Below are positions 9,401 through 17,902 of a stretch of 64,000 nt of DNA, piece by piece. Made by a program: the position numbers and the translations under genes. The notes below the pieces were generated by a model. It was given only the letters and a program-made list of their open reading frames with translations. It had not been told where the DNA came from and searched no databases. The DNA is from an uncultured Bacteroides sp. (lineage in GTDB: Bacteria; Bacteroidota; Bacteroidia; Bacteroidales; Bacteroidaceae). The DNA lies in assembly GCF_963676325.1 (NCBI RefSeq), contig NZ_OY781099.1, positions 1,240,001 through 1,304,000 on the forward strand. Reading direction: 5' to 3'. How positions within the stretch are numbered: position 1 is the stretch's first letter; every line of letters begins with the position of its first letter.

Positions 9401-10571
9401 TGTGCAAGTAAATCTGAGTTATGACTCCGAGAAAGAATATGCTGTGCTTACAATTAAAGATAATGGGCAGGGAATTCCTCCGGAAAAGGTGAAGACTCTG
9501 TTTAGGCGTTTCTATGAAGGCGATTATCGTCGCTTTAATACCATAGGCACAGGAATCGGACTTTCGCTGACAAAGGATCTGGTGGAATTGCATCAGGGAA
9601 CTATTACTGTTGAAAGTGAACTGGACAAAGGAACCTCTTTCTGTGTAAAGATACCGATTGACCGTTCATATTATAATGATGATGAGATTGATGATTTGAA
9701 GATTGCTGCTACAGAAGGAACGATATCCGATTTGGAACTCTCTGTTCCGGAACCGGAAAAAACGGCAGAAACAAAATCTCATTCTCTGCTGGTTATAGAA
9801 GATAATGAAGAGTTACTTCAGCTGATGACCAGATTGTTGAGTCGTGAATATAATATTTTCACTGCGCAAAATGGAAAAGAAGGTATTGCTATTGTTGAAA
9901 ATGAAGATGTAGATCTCATTGTTTCGGACATTATGATGCCCGAGATGGATGGCATTGAGTTTTGCAAGCATCTAAAAAGTAATTTTGAAACTTGCCATAT
10001 TCCGCTGATCTTGCTTACTGCAAAGAATAAGGAAGAGGATAGGATTGAGGCTTACGACTCAGGTGCTGATGGATTTATAAGCAAACCTTTTAAGCTTCCG
10101 GTGCTTCATGCCAAAATAAAGAATCTTCTAAAGGGGAAAGAACGGGTAGCTAAAGACTTTAAAAAGCAGTTGGTTTTTGAAGCCAAAGAACTGAACTATA
10201 CCAGTATTGATGAAGAGTTTCTGCAACGGGCTATTGACTGTGTTTATAAGCATCTTGATGATTCCGAGTTCGACCAGCAACAGTTCATTGAGGAAATGGG
10301 GTCGAGCAAGTCTACATTATATAAGAAATTAAAATCACTTACCGGACTTAACACTTCTGCCTTTATACGAAACATTCGCTTAAAAGCAGCCTGCAAAATT
10401 GTGGAAGAAAAGAAGCGTATCCGCATCTCCGAGCTTGCTTATGCTGTGGGATTCAATGATCCAAAATATTTCAGTGCTTGCTTCAAAAAGGAATTCGGAA
10501 TGCTCCCCAGTGAATACATTGAAAGATATCTGCCCGAGTCTTTTGTTCAGGAGACAGAAGAGAATGAATAA
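6417..10571 (+). CDS. Hybrid two-component system regulator (HTCS) of the adjacent PUL
   Basis: About 1384 aa, a single-chain sensor and activator. In order: signal/anchor helix, a periplasmic double beta-propeller of Reg_prop repeats (many WIGT/DGLC-type motifs, residues about 30-700), a Y_Y_Y domain (about 710-805) and a membrane helix near 812-835. These are followed by HisKA with phospho-acceptor H871 in NITHELLTPL, HATPase (NLLSNASKYN, DNGQGIPPE, GTGIGLSL), a receiver with D1171 in SDIMMPEMDG, and an AraC-type HTH pair at the C-terminus. HTCS proteins bind oligosaccharide in the periplasm and activate their own PUL, so the GH16/susCD/GH43/GH2 genes that follow are the likely targets. A longer frame begins at 6264, but the promoter position and normal signal sequence favour 6417. 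Confidence 0.93.
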   Translation: MLNNRYNIVQKELVFLLLVIIPLFSYCQNGAIQHLKFKQLSTLNGLPTDEVQKVFQDKDGYIWVATRSGLCLYDGYQVKTYKANLYTPELFTNNDILCVADDNNNNLWIGTLDGLNILNKKTGAIRKISIPGVNNAISCLLITKDNTVWIGTDSGLCRYIPQNDSFELLDKTRTGNVLNTPAIKSLIEDSNGNIWIGTWSAGLYRYNPKLKRYYAYPKMNARNSAHVIYEDYKKRIWVGTWDEGLFMIENPYDMKHLRWKRFVNQKGNPNSLSDNIVYSISEDFNTHTLWVGTRSGLSITGNNNVSDSFINYLPESKQYPIINNEVNSIIRDRSGMMWIGTIGGGVCWTSTRQTHFNLYNIESIKHELPTNSVQCLYVDDQGLVWMGIGTYGLAVYNPKTSICNYYPKIPEFAGIKGMPTVNTIVKVKKTNELWIGTYDGGIFAYKKGQKVKVLLPENTPYLKDACVSAIMEDSKGNCWIGTRSGLCIRYNNGKGYIFRTLIADNKDLGRSTVRSICEDRDGTIWCGTFNYGVIRISGNPQKPATMKFAHYSLMNRKLNCIDALCFFKDKAGRLWLGTEGGGLNLYDREKDTFVSVNKLINLPGDVVSCIQQDSKGNLWLGTNYGLVRLHVANELKESSFRVYTTADGLQDNYFIQNSSFNKNGELFFGGYKGYNSFFPDKMADNAMKDPVVITDIKIFNQSFGTLDDELRNRISKETPGFTKRIELPYKYKNFTIEFAALVYNNSRGNKFAYKLEGFDKDWQYTDASRRFANYNNLKSGTYTFRLKATNENGVWNDTETTLEVVILPPLWATWWAYLIYIIVAALITRFSLKAVRNRIQLRNDLKIQQVEQAKSEEVNHAKLQFFTNITHELLTPLTIISATVDDLKMVSPLHKEHYTVMQNNISRLIRLLQQILEFRKAETGNLKLKVSNDNLAAFVKKEVESFRPLMKKKKMHLSVVCDPENIFGYFDPDKLDKIVYNLLSNASKYNNEGGFVQVNLSYDSEKEYAVLTIKDNGQGIPPEKVKTLFRRFYEGDYRRFNTIGTGIGLSLTKDLVELHQGTITVESELDKGTSFCVKIPIDRSYYNDDEIDDLKIAATEGTISDLELSVPEPEKTAETKSHSLLVIEDNEELLQLMTRLLSREYNIFTAQNGKEGIAIVENEDVDLIVSDIMMPEMDGIEFCKHLKSNFETCHIPLILLTAKNKEEDRIEAYDSGADGFISKPFKLPVLHAKIKNLLKGKERVAKDFKKQLVFEAKELNYTSIDEEFLQRAIDCVYKHLDDSEFDQQQFIEEMGSSKSTLYKKLKSLTGLNTSAFIRNIRLKAACKIVEEKKRIRISELAYAVGFNDPKYFSACFKKEFGMLPSEYIERYLPESFVQETEENE

Positions 10572-10576
10572 AAACC

Positions 10577-10650
10577 ATTGGGCAATGCCTGATGGTTTAT
10601 TGCCCGGTGATTTTAATTTATAGGCCAATGACTGAAATCTATTGCCCGAT
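10577..10650. repeat. Phased motif array, ATTGnnCnAT type, four units
   Basis: Four related 10-mers: ATTGGGCAAT (10577-10586), ATTGCCCGGT (10599-10608), ATAGGCCAAT (10620-10629, reading ATTGGCCTAT on the other strand) and ATTGCCCGAT (10641-10650). Centres are 22, 21 and 21 bp apart. The spacers are unrelated in sequence. The array starts six bases after the HTCS stop codon. Confidence 0.7.
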
Positions 10651-11019
10651 AAAATATGTGCCTGTCTGGAATATTTTTATACATTCAATATACCTTGTTT
10701 TTCCATTTTCCTCCTGTTTCCTTAATAGTCTTTGTGCGTAATATGCATATAATCAAATCGTTGCATGTTGTATTCCTGCTTTTTCAACTTCCTTCCTCAA
10801 AAATACAAAAACATAAGGTTGTTTTTAGGGGGGTAACAGGGGTGCTTCCTCTGAAACCCTTTGGTAGTGGGGGTGACAAATTTTAGCACAAGACATATAA
10901 AAGAAGTTTTATTTAAAGTTTGTCACCACCCGTAAAATATGCGTACAGAAAATTAGCATATAAACACATGTATGGAATTAAGTGATTCATAATTAGAGTT
11001 CATTCATATTTAAAGCTCT
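10651..11019. other. Non-coding interval with G-rich tracts and a spaced inverted repeat
   Basis: No credible gene. It contains a perfect palindrome ATATGCATAT (10741-10750) and runs of four to six G between 10828 and 10872. An inverted pair GTGACAAA (10873-10880) / TTTGTCAC (10919-10926) has adjoining G/C runs that extend the symmetry. A short open frame at 10656-10886 has low-complexity, non-protein-like content. Confidence 0.5.
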
Positions 11020-11027
11020 TACATTTG
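11020..11027 (+). promoter_or_regulatory. -7 element of the GH16 gene
   Basis: TACATTTG matches TAnnTTTG. The predicted start of transcription (about 11034) lies downstream of the first in-frame ATG at 11030 and so supports translation from 11054. Confidence 0.55.
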
Positions 11028-11053
11028 CGATGTTGAAACTTAAATGTAAGATC

Positions 11054-11932
11054 ATGAAAAAGCATTTTTTATTTTATGCCTTATCTGCATTAATATCTGG
11101 CAATCTATTTGCCCAATGCGTAGAACCATCTCAGCCAGATGTGCAATTGCCGGGTAATATTCCCGGTTACAAACTTGTGTGGAGCGATGAATTTAATAAC
11201 GAAGGTAAACTCGATAGTAAAATATGGAGCTATGAACATGGGTTTGTCAGGAACAATGAGCTCCAATGGTACCAGGAAGACAATGCCAATTGCTCTGGAG
11301 GTGCACTCAGAATAGAAGGCCGACGCGAAAACATAAAGAACCCCAATTATATTGAGGGAAGCACTGATTGGAAAACAAACCGTGAATATGCAAATTACTC
11401 AGCTTCGAGTGTAACAACTGCGGGAACCCATTCCTGGTTATACGGACGTTTTGAAATTCGTGCAAAGATTCCTGCGGTGAAAGGTGCCTGGCCGGCAATC
11501 TGGACTTTGGGAGAAAATAAAGAATGGCCGCTGAACGGTGAAGTTGATTTGATGGAGTTTTACCGTATTAATGATGTACCCTCTATCCTGGCAAACGCAG
11601 CTTGGGGAACAAATGTGAGATGGACAGCTAAGTGGGATGGCTCCAATAAACCATTTAGTCATTTTACAGATAAAGATGCAGATTGGGCAAATAAATTTCA
11701 TATCTGGCGTATGGATTGGGATAAGGATTTTATCCGTTTGTATCTGGACGATGAATTGCTGAATGAAATAGATCTTTCACAAACAATAAACCCTGATGGG
11801 TTCAATCCTTTTCATCAACCCCAGTATCTGTTATTGAATCTTGCCATCGGTGGTAATGGAGGTGATCCTTCTCAAACAAAATTCCCCATAGTTTATCAAA
11901 TAGATTATGTACGGGTATATCAGCCTGTGTAG
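11054..11932 (+). CDS. Glycoside hydrolase family 16 (endo-beta-1,3-glycanase type)
   Basis: 292 aa, secreted (signal peptide ending near NLFAQ). The core is a GH16 beta-jelly roll: KLVWSDEFN at the start, YGRFEIRAKIPAVKGAWPAIW, then the catalytic signature EVDLME with nucleophile E163, D165 and acid/base E168 (the laminarinase-type ExDxxE spacing). It ends YQIDYVRVYQ. GH16_3-type enzymes cut beta-1,3-glucan or beta-1,3-galactan internally. The companion GH43 makes galactan at least as likely as laminarin. It has its own promoter and lies between the HTCS gene and susC. Confidence 0.9.
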   Translation: MKKHFLFYALSALISGNLFAQCVEPSQPDVQLPGNIPGYKLVWSDEFNNEGKLDSKIWSYEHGFVRNNELQWYQEDNANCSGGALRIEGRRENIKNPNYIEGSTDWKTNREYANYSASSVTTAGTHSWLYGRFEIRAKIPAVKGAWPAIWTLGENKEWPLNGEVDLMEFYRINDVPSILANAAWGTNVRWTAKWDGSNKPFSHFTDKDADWANKFHIWRMDWDKDFIRLYLDDELLNEIDLSQTINPDGFNPFHQPQYLLLNLAIGGNGGDPSQTKFPIVYQIDYVRVYQPV

Positions 11933-11937
11933 AAAAT

Positions 11938-12012
11938 AGGCCGCCCAAGCTTTGTGGATAGGTCGAATTATAGTTCAAAATGTACTCTAAAATAGGATAT
12001 CGGCCTTTTTTA
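11938..12012 (+). terminator. Possible weak terminator after GH16
   Basis: AGGCCG (11938-11943) and CGGCCT (12001-12006) could pair across a long loop and are followed by five T. The stem is short and the loop about 57 nt, so this is tentative. Confidence 0.35.
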
Positions 12013-12047
12013 ATGCATTATTTGATATGTGAATAAATCTAAAATGT

Positions 12048-12055
12048 TATGTTTG
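12048..12055 (+). promoter_or_regulatory. -7 element and long leader of susC
   Basis: TATGTTTG with a TTTG 23 bp upstream (12021-12024). It would give an A/T-rich 5' leader of roughly 275 nt before the susC start at 12337. No other credible promoter was seen closer to the gene. The leader includes a T-rich tract around 12117-12136 but no hairpin I can support. Confidence 0.5.
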
Positions 12056-12336
12056 CTACCGTTATAATCATCAACTAATAACCTAAACACTATTAACTAT
12101 GAAACCGAATTAAGTTCTTTTTTTTACCTGTTTTTTACAATTATTTTCATTTTAGTGAGTACAAACGCTCTATTTTATGAACTATTATATGTAAGAATAT
12201 CTAATATTAAAATTTATGAATTTAACTAATCTAAAACAACTTTCAACTTAATTTATTTATTTCAGCTTTTATGCTTATACATTACTAATTTAATATTCAT
12301 TGTTTTTTAACCTTATTATTTCTAATAAAAAAGAAT

Positions 12337-15300
12337 ATGGTAAAATCTAATTATTTTAAACTAAATCGAGCAAGAGCATTAACAATGTTGATCTTGTGCG
12401 TATGTTTTCTTTTCGGGGGCCAATTAGCCCAGGCCGATAATTTACAGCAAAAATTTAAGATATCGGGAAATGTAGTCGATACTAATGGTGAAGCTATTAT
12501 TGGTGCGAATGTGCTTGTAAAAGGAACCAATGTGGGAACTATTACTGATCTTAACGGCCACTTCACACTTTCAGCTTCTTCGGAATCTGTACTTAAAGTT
12601 TCTTGCATGGGGTATTTAGTAAAGGAAGTAAAGGTGGTATCTGATTCTCCTCTTTCTATTACCTTGAAAGAAGATTCTAAAACTTTAGAAGAGGTTGTTG
12701 TCGTAGGTTTCGGCTCACAAAAGAAAGTCAACCTGACTGGTGCTGTAGGTACTGTCGACTCAAAAGAACTTTCATCTCGTCCTGTTGTTAATGCAACTCA
12801 GGCCTTACAGGGTTTGGTACCGGGTTTGCAAATTACACAAACAAGTGGTAGCTTAGGAGATACTCCAAGTATCAATGTTCGTGGTACAACTACTATTGGT
12901 AAAGGTTCTACAGGTAATCCATTGATCTTGATCGATGGTATGGAAGCTGATATCAATTCCATCAATCCACAGGATATTGAGAACATTTCTGTATTGAAAG
13001 ATGCTGCTGCTTCTTCAATCTATGGTTCTCGCGCACCATTTGGTGTAATTCTGATTACTACAAAGAATGGTAAGAGTGGCAAAACTATAGTTAACTACAA
13101 TAACAACTTCCGTGTCAGCTCAGCGGTTAACATGCCTGAGATGATGGATTCTTACACATTTGCTACCTATTTCAATGATGCGTATGCTAACGCTAACTGG
13201 GGAACATTCTTCTCTGCAGACCGTATGCAACGTATTAAAGATTATAGAGATGGTAAATTAAAAGCGAGTGTTACCAAAAATGGTCAGTATTGGTCTGATG
13301 GATATGGCGACGGAAATGATAATGTAGATTGGTACAAAGCTATTTATAAAAGCAGTACTTTCTCTCAGGAACACAATATTAGTGCAAATGGTGGAACTGA
13401 AAAGCTGAACTACTATGCATCAGCGAACTACCTTGGTCAGGATGGTTTGATGAAATTGGGTAATGAAGGCTACAAACGTTATACTACTACTGCTAAGATG
13501 AACGCTCAGTTGAATGATTGGGCTAAGTTTAATTACAGCATTCGTTTTACTCGTACTGACTATGAAAGACCTTCTTCATTAACTGATGGTCTTTATTCAG
13601 ACTTAGCTCGTCAGGGATGGCCGGTATTGCCTCTTTATGATCCTAATGGTTACTTGTATTCTTCTCCATCTCCTGCCTTAGGATTGGCAACTGGTGGTAC
13701 AGATGCTACTCAAACAGACAATACTTACCAACAAGCTTCCTTGATTCTGGAACCTGTAAAGAACTGGATCACTCATGTTGATGTGAATTACCGTATCAAA
13801 TCGGCTAACCGTCACTGGGATTCTCATACAACATACAACCATGATGTGGATGGTAATCCTGTTATTTACAATAAGAGCTCTAATGTTCACGAAGATTATC
13901 TGAAAGATAATTATTTGAATCTGAATATATTTTCTGAATATAGCTTCAAATTAAATGAAAACCACAACTTCAAGGTTATGGGTGGTTTCCAGAGTGAAGA
14001 GTTGAAAAGAAAAGTATTTGGTTTACAACGTGATGGTATTATTGTAGATGGACTTCCAGAAGTTGACCTTACTTCAGGTACAGCATACGATGGAAAAGCT
14101 GTTACTCCATCAGCAAATGGTGCTTCTTCTTCATGGAGCACTGCCGGTTTCTTTGGCCGTTTGAATTATGACTACCAAGGACGTTACCTTGCTGAGATGA
14201 ATGTACGTTATGACGGAACTTCTCGTTACCGTGTAGATCAGCGCTGGAATGTGTTCCCATCTGTTTCTTTAGGATGGAACATTGCTCGTGAATCTTTCTG
14301 GGAACCAATGCAAGATAAAATCAGTACTTTAAAATTGCGTGCTTCTTATGGTGAATTAGGTAACCAAAACACTGATAGCTGGTATCCTACTTACCAGAGC
14401 ATCACTTATAAATCAAATGATGGTACTTGGTTGCAAAACGGAACAAAAACGAACACTGCTACAGTTCCGGCATTAATTAGTTCTACTTTAGCTTGGGAAC
14501 GCGTAAAAACATGGAATGCTGGTCTTGATTTTGCTGCATTCAATAGCCGTTTAACCGGATCATTCGATACTTATGTTCGTAAAACTTCGGATATGGTTGG
14601 TCCTGCTCCTGAATTGCCAGATGTATTAGGTATTGAAGTTCCAAAAACAAACAATACCGACTTAAAAACTTATGGTTGGGAACTTCAATTGGGTTGGAGA
14701 GACCGTTTGAAGAATGGATTAAATTATAGCGTAAACTTCACTTTGGCAGATGCAAAAACAGAAATAACACGATTCCCAAATGTTACAAAAACATTGAGTA
14801 ATTATTATTCAGGTCAGCAATTTGGTGAAATCTGGGGTTATGAAACAGTTGGCATAGCTAAGACTAATGACGAGATGAATGCTCATATGGCAAAATTAAC
14901 TAATGGCGGACAGTCTTCATTAGGTAACAGTTGGATTGCCGGTGATATCATGTATAAGGATTTGAACGGTGATGGCAAAATTGATAATGGAGCAAATACA
15001 GTAGCTGATCACGGCGATATGAAAGTAATTGGTAACAATACTCCACGCTATCAATTCGGTCTTGATTTATCTGCCGATTGGAAAGGTTTTGATGTTCGTT
15101 GTTTCTTCCAGGGAGTTGCAAAACGTGATTACTGGCAAGGTAGTTATTATTTCTGGGGTGCAACAAATAACATGTGGTGGTCTTCTGGTTTGAAACAACA
15201 TGTAGATTACTTCCGCGCTGAAGCTTCTAATGATCTGCCTGCAAACATAGACGCTTATTACCCACGTCCTATCTTTGGTACGGATAAGAACCAACAGACA

Positions 15301-15567
15301 CAAACCCGTTACTTACAGGACGCTTCTTATATTCGTTTAAAGAACTTGCAACTTGGTTATTCATTACCTAACAATATAGTTAGCAAATTGAATATTACTA
15401 AATTGCGTTTATTTGTATCAGGCGAAAACCTTTGGACAGGAACTAGCTTGGCTAAGATGTTCGATCCTGAAACAATCAATGGTGGTAGTGGTAGTATTGG
15501 TAATGGTAATGGTAATGCTTATCCATTGCAAAAAACTATCTCATTCGGTTTAAGTTTAACCCTTTAA
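12337..15567 (+). CDS. SusC-type TonB-dependent outer-membrane glycan transporter
   Basis: 1076 aa. Signal peptide (LILCVCFLFGGQLAQA), then a carboxypeptidase-D-regulatory-like beta-sandwich (KISGNVVDTNGEAIIGANVLVKGTN, residues about 40-120) that defines the SusC subfamily. A TonB plug follows (EVVVVGFGSQKKVNLTGAV, LIDGMEADINSINPQDIENI, VLKDAAASSIYGSRAPFGVI), then a 22-strand barrel ending in ISFGLSLTL with a terminal hydrophobic residue. It imports oligosaccharides across the outer membrane with the SusD partner encoded 15 bp downstream. Full length. Confidence 0.97.
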   Translation: MVKSNYFKLNRARALTMLILCVCFLFGGQLAQADNLQQKFKISGNVVDTNGEAIIGANVLVKGTNVGTITDLNGHFTLSASSESVLKVSCMGYLVKEVKVVSDSPLSITLKEDSKTLEEVVVVGFGSQKKVNLTGAVGTVDSKELSSRPVVNATQALQGLVPGLQITQTSGSLGDTPSINVRGTTTIGKGSTGNPLILIDGMEADINSINPQDIENISVLKDAAASSIYGSRAPFGVILITTKNGKSGKTIVNYNNNFRVSSAVNMPEMMDSYTFATYFNDAYANANWGTFFSADRMQRIKDYRDGKLKASVTKNGQYWSDGYGDGNDNVDWYKAIYKSSTFSQEHNISANGGTEKLNYYASANYLGQDGLMKLGNEGYKRYTTTAKMNAQLNDWAKFNYSIRFTRTDYERPSSLTDGLYSDLARQGWPVLPLYDPNGYLYSSPSPALGLATGGTDATQTDNTYQQASLILEPVKNWITHVDVNYRIKSANRHWDSHTTYNHDVDGNPVIYNKSSNVHEDYLKDNYLNLNIFSEYSFKLNENHNFKVMGGFQSEELKRKVFGLQRDGIIVDGLPEVDLTSGTAYDGKAVTPSANGASSSWSTAGFFGRLNYDYQGRYLAEMNVRYDGTSRYRVDQRWNVFPSVSLGWNIARESFWEPMQDKISTLKLRASYGELGNQNTDSWYPTYQSITYKSNDGTWLQNGTKTNTATVPALISSTLAWERVKTWNAGLDFAAFNSRLTGSFDTYVRKTSDMVGPAPELPDVLGIEVPKTNNTDLKTYGWELQLGWRDRLKNGLNYSVNFTLADAKTEITRFPNVTKTLSNYYSGQQFGEIWGYETVGIAKTNDEMNAHMAKLTNGGQSSLGNSWIAGDIMYKDLNGDGKIDNGANTVADHGDMKVIGNNTPRYQFGLDLSADWKGFDVRCFFQGVAKRDYWQGSYYFWGATNNMWWSSGLKQHVDYFRAEASNDLPANIDAYYPRPIFGTDKNQQTQTRYLQDASYIRLKNLQLGYSLPNNIVSKLNITKLRLFVSGENLWTGTSLAKMFDPETINGGSGSIGNGNGNAYPLQKTISFGLSLTL

Positions 15568-15582
15568 TAATCTGGTAACACA

Positions 15583-17613
15583 ATGAAATCAATGAATAAA
15601 TTATTTAAATATATTGGAATAGTAGCCTGCATGGGTACACTATTCTCCTGCAATGATTTTCTGGACAAGGAACCTGCTTCAACTATTTCACCGGAAAGTT
15701 ATTTGAACGAAGAGTCTCAATTGGCTTCTTATGCTAATGGCCTATATACTGCTATTCTTCCTTCTCATGGAAACTGGAGTTATGGTACATTTGGCGATGA
15801 TAAGCACACTGATAACCAGGCAGCTTCTTATTATGATAATAAGTTTGTTCCCGGACAGTGGAAGACTGCGCAAAATGAAAGTAGTAATGAAAATGACAGA
15901 AACTGGTATTTCAAGAGAATTTATAGTTGCAACTACTTTTTGAATACTGTATTACCTGATTTTGAAGCAGGAAAAATAGCTGGATCTACAGGTAATATTA
16001 AGCATTATATCGGTGAAATTTATTTCCTTCGTGCTTATGAATATTTCAAACGCTACCAAATGTTTGGTGACTTTCCTATAGTTACTGAAACTTTGCCTGA
16101 TAATATGGATGTATTGACTGAAGCTAGTAAGCGTGCTCCACGTAACGAAGTTGCTCGTTTTATTATTAGTGATCTGGATAAAGCTATTGAATTAATGGCT
16201 ACCAATCCAGATAGCAAAAAGACTCGTATTTCAAAAGAAGCAGCTCTTTTATTAAAATCCCGCGTGGCTTTGTTTGAAGGTACTTGGTTAAAGTACTTCA
16301 AAGGCACTGCTTTTGTTCCGGGTGATGCTAAATGGCCAGGTAAAGATAAAAGTTATAATTCTACCTTTTCTTATAAATCAGGTAGCGTAGATAATGAAAT
16401 TAAATATTTCCTTGGTCAGTCTATGGATGCTGCAAAGAAGGTTGCTGAAAGTTTTACTTTGGTAAACAACACAGCTAAAGTTCAGCAATCGGCAACTGAA
16501 GCTGTAAATCCTTATATGAATATGTTTGGATCTGTGGATCTTTCCGGTTATAGCGAAGTTCTTATGTGGCGTCAATATGATTTAAGCTTAAGTACTCACT
16601 GTGTTGTTGTTGCTGCTCAGCATGGTGACTATGGTGTAGGTGTGACTCGTGGTATGGTTGATGGTTTCCTTATGGCAAATGGCCTTCCAATATATGCTAC
16701 AGGAAGTGGTTACAAAGGTGATAACAACATTGTTAATGTTCGTGCAGACAGAGATAGCCGTCTTTCTATCTTCCTGAAAGAACCGGGACAATTGAATATC
16801 CTTTACCCTGGTACTGGTGACCATGCCGTTCCTACAGAACCAGTTCCAGATATTACTGCCGGTAATGATGAAAATGTATATTCTACAGGTTATGCTCTTC
16901 GTAAAGGTAACTCATACGATCAGAACCAATGCGGTAATGGTGCATCTTTTACCGGATCTATCACTTTCCGTGGTGCTGAGGCTTACCTTAACTATATGGA
17001 AGCTTGCTATGAACTTAATGGAAACCTGGATGCTACAGCTCAAGGTTATTGGACTGCATTGCGTAATCGTTCACATGTAGATCCTGATTTTAACAAGACT
17101 ATAGCTGCTACAGATATGTCAAAAGAGGCTAAAAATGACTGGGGTGCTTATTCTGCAGGACAATTAGTTGATGCAACATTGTATAATATTCGTCGCGAAC
17201 GTCGTTGTGAACTTATGGCTGAAGGTCTTCGTTATATGGATCTTCGCCGTTGGAGAGCAATGGATCAGATGATTACTACTCCTTACCACATTGAAGGTTT
17301 CAAGATCTGGGGTGAAATGCAAGATTGGTACAAGAAAGCAGATGGAACTTCAAAATTGGTTTATGGTTTAAGTAATAGTAAATCAAATGTTTCTGATCCA
17401 TTACGTGGTAATTATTTACGTCCTTACGAAAAGGTTAGTGGTTCATTGGCTCTGGATGGTTATAAATGGGCGATGGCTCACTACTTAACTCCTGTTTGTA
17501 TTCAACATCTGTTGATTACTTCCGGTGGAACTAATAATGTAGCTGATTCTCCTATTTATCAGAATCCGGGATGGCCTACAGTGGCTAACCAAGGACCAAC
17601 GACTGCTCAATAG
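15583..17613 (+). CDS. SusD/RagB-type glycan-binding lipoprotein
   Basis: 676 aa. Lipoprotein signal with lipobox LFSC, acylated at Cys23, followed by NDFLDKEPAST, the near-universal SusD N-terminus. The TPR-like helical fold includes AEIYFLRAYEYFKRYQMFGD-like text (GEIYFLRAYEYF), and the C-terminal region has NIRRERRCELMAEGLRYMDLRRW. It caps the SusC barrel at the cell surface and binds the PUL substrate. Probably co-transcribed with susC and ended by a strong terminator. Confidence 0.96.
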   Translation: MKSMNKLFKYIGIVACMGTLFSCNDFLDKEPASTISPESYLNEESQLASYANGLYTAILPSHGNWSYGTFGDDKHTDNQAASYYDNKFVPGQWKTAQNESSNENDRNWYFKRIYSCNYFLNTVLPDFEAGKIAGSTGNIKHYIGEIYFLRAYEYFKRYQMFGDFPIVTETLPDNMDVLTEASKRAPRNEVARFIISDLDKAIELMATNPDSKKTRISKEAALLLKSRVALFEGTWLKYFKGTAFVPGDAKWPGKDKSYNSTFSYKSGSVDNEIKYFLGQSMDAAKKVAESFTLVNNTAKVQQSATEAVNPYMNMFGSVDLSGYSEVLMWRQYDLSLSTHCVVVAAQHGDYGVGVTRGMVDGFLMANGLPIYATGSGYKGDNNIVNVRADRDSRLSIFLKEPGQLNILYPGTGDHAVPTEPVPDITAGNDENVYSTGYALRKGNSYDQNQCGNGASFTGSITFRGAEAYLNYMEACYELNGNLDATAQGYWTALRNRSHVDPDFNKTIAATDMSKEAKNDWGAYSAGQLVDATLYNIRRERRCELMAEGLRYMDLRRWRAMDQMITTPYHIEGFKIWGEMQDWYKKADGTSKLVYGLSNSKSNVSDPLRGNYLRPYEKVSGSLALDGYKWAMAHYLTPVCIQHLLITSGGTNNVADSPIYQNPGWPTVANQGPTTAQ

Positions 17614-17646
17614 AATTGTTATCGTAGGTTTATAATAACTGCTCTT

Positions 17647-17690
17647 AAGAGGTTGCCTGATACATGTTATCATTGGCAACCTCTTTTTTT
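17647..17690 (+). terminator. Intrinsic terminator of susCD
   Basis: AAGAGGTTGCC (17647-17657) pairs with GGCAACCTCTT (17675-17685), followed by an unbroken T tract. A textbook Rho-independent terminator. Confidence 0.92.
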
Positions 17691-17869
17691 ATATTGTATT
17701 TTCCTATTGTCTTTATTCTTACGGAATTAGAATACCTTAATCACTGAAACTTTTAGTTCTGTAACTCACTAAGCTAGAATTATAGTTCTTTTATGTGCAT
17801 GTTTTGATAGATTGTCTAAAAACGGAACTTAAAGAGCTATTTTTGGTGCGAATGAATGATATGTAGACC

Positions 17870-17877
17870 TATATTTG
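17870..17877 (+). promoter_or_regulatory. -7 element of the GH43 gene
   Basis: TATATTTG 25 bp upstream of the start. It directly abuts TGTAGACCT (17862-17870), which also occurs upstream of the GH2 gene at 19069-19077. The GH43 gene therefore seems to be transcribed separately from susCD. Confidence 0.55.
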
Positions 17878-17902
17878 CCATATAATCTTTAATTTTAAAT
17901 AA

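Noticed and set aside
10656..10886. 76-aa open frame
   Set aside because: No homology-like features, covers the G-rich non-coding tract.
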